Source: Treponema sp.
GTDB lineage: Bacteria; Spirochaetota; Spirochaetia; Treponematales; Breznakiellaceae
Direction of reading: 5' to 3'
Length of the DNA: 33,071 bases
NCBI GenBank assembly: GCA_031276295.1
Contig: JAISNI010000204.1
Location: 1-33,071 of the forward strand
Of the stretch, positions 32,616 to 33,071 are shown in pieces. The notes under the pieces are model-generated. The model worked only from the letters and a program-made list of their open reading frames with translations, had not been told where the DNA came from and searched no databases. The position numbers and the translations under genes are program-made. How positions within the stretch are numbered: position 1 is the first letter of the stretch; each line of letters opens with the position of its first letter.

Positions 32616-33071
32616 TCAAACGAGTACCCCCCGCACTAGGCGGGCAAGCAGCTTCGCCATATCACTGATACCCATGTCCATACCGTTTTTGAGCCATTTC
32701 TGAATAATGGCGATACAACCGTCCCGCATAAAGGCGGAACAGTAATTCAGCGTCTGTTCATCCGGTAGCGTTTTAGACTGGCCGGTATTCCTGAACTGCC
32801 GTATTCGGTCGGTGAGAAATTTGGCAATTTTTCTTTGAAACCCGCTTTCGCCGTTTTCGCTCAGGAACACCTGAATTGAGTGGTAGTTCCCGGCAACATA
32901 GTGCAGAACATCCTCAAGCAGCGCGGTCAATTCCTTTGCCGTCGGCATTGCTCCCGATGGATTGTATTTTTTGATAACCTTGTCTAATTCAATAAACGTT
33001 TCTTCTTCCATCTGTTCCAGAAGTTCGTACTGGTCCTTGTAATACGTATAAAACGTCGAGCGGCTCACCCC
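32616..33071 (-). CDS. TetR/AcrR family transcriptional regulator (N-terminus outside window)
   Basis: The frame remains open to the right edge, where it reads GVSRSTFYTYYKDQYELLEQMEEE: the recognition helix of the TetR HTH with its usual STFYxYYKxK/QxxLL signature. The first helix and most of the DNA-binding domain lie beyond 33071. The remaining 130 residues are the all-helical ligand-binding and dimerisation domain (LLEDVLHYVAGNYHSIQVFLSENGESGFQRKIAKFL, then FMRDGCIAIIQKWLKNGMDMGISDMAKLLARLVRGVL), of the kind seen in TetR proteins with the TetR_C_7/DhaS-like C-terminus. The ligand is unknown. The stop is at 32616, facing the IS remnant region. Confidence 0.82.
   Translation of the reverse strand, partial: GVSRSTFYTYYKDQYELLEQMEEETFIELDKVIKKYNPSGAMPTAKELTALLEDVLHYVAGNYHSIQVFLSENGESGFQRKIAKFLTDRIRQFRNTGQSKTLPDEQTLNYCSAFMRDGCIAIIQKWLKNGMDMGISDMAKLLARLVRGVLV

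Overview
The window looks like chromosomal DNA from a spirochaete, most likely a termite-gut-type Treponema. The evidence is a short, archaeal-type phenylalanyl-tRNA synthetase beta chain (582 aa instead of about 800), a long serine hydroxymethyltransferase (503 aa) with a 40-residue N-terminal extension and an internal insertion, a galactokinase of the GGNHTDHN type, a methyl-accepting chemotaxis protein, several lipoprotein-like signal peptides, and many PD-(D/E)XK 'transposase-like' or AAA-like ORFs. Base composition looks near 50% GC by eye. The genus is an inference from protein character; no database was searched.

Layout. Positions 1-258 hold the tail of an Rpn/PD-(D/E)XK transposase-like protein. 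Positions 414-8466 (+) carry pheT, a chemotaxis receptor, a PilZ protein and a very long transglutaminase-TPR fusion. A DHH phosphoesterase (8562-9470, -) converges on that block with a strong terminator between. Positions 9680-13928 (+) hold an M16 zinc peptidase and a MATE transporter, with 1 nt between them. Positions 13998-16542 (-) hold galactokinase and an Ldh-family NAD(P) dehydrogenase, each with its own promoter-like sequence. Positions 16600-17095 hold a decayed coiled-coil/membrane gene interrupted by a 153-bp hairpin-rich MITE-like insertion, abutting the 3' end of tRNA-Leu(CAA). Positions 17362-22047 (-) form a close-packed run in the order parA, parB, GPH-family transporter, glpK. 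Positions 22165-26456 (+) hold a formylglycine-generating-enzyme-like exported protein, a UvrD/PcrA helicase and a shortened aminotransferase-like protein.

The right third is accessory in character: an AAA-ATPase-like/PD-(D/E)XK protein (26567), two tiny membrane proteins, an Atl-type alkyltransferase-like protein, a coiled-coil PD-(D/E)XK protein built on 21-bp repeats (29658), glyA, an IS1182-like transposase remnant directly behind the glyA stop, and a TetR regulator running off the right edge.

The best candidate for something new is the 153-bp element at 16783-16935. It has 15-bp terminal inverted repeats, a 4-bp target duplication (CGAG) and at least four internal hairpins, and removing it together with one CGAG copy joins the two halves of the interrupted gene in frame. 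A second pattern is that four genes without a Shine-Dalgarno sequence have a -10-like hexamer only 6-7 nt before the start codon, which suggests leaderless transcripts. A third is a recurring GAAGATACC...GGTTCTTCGTT intergenic hairpin.
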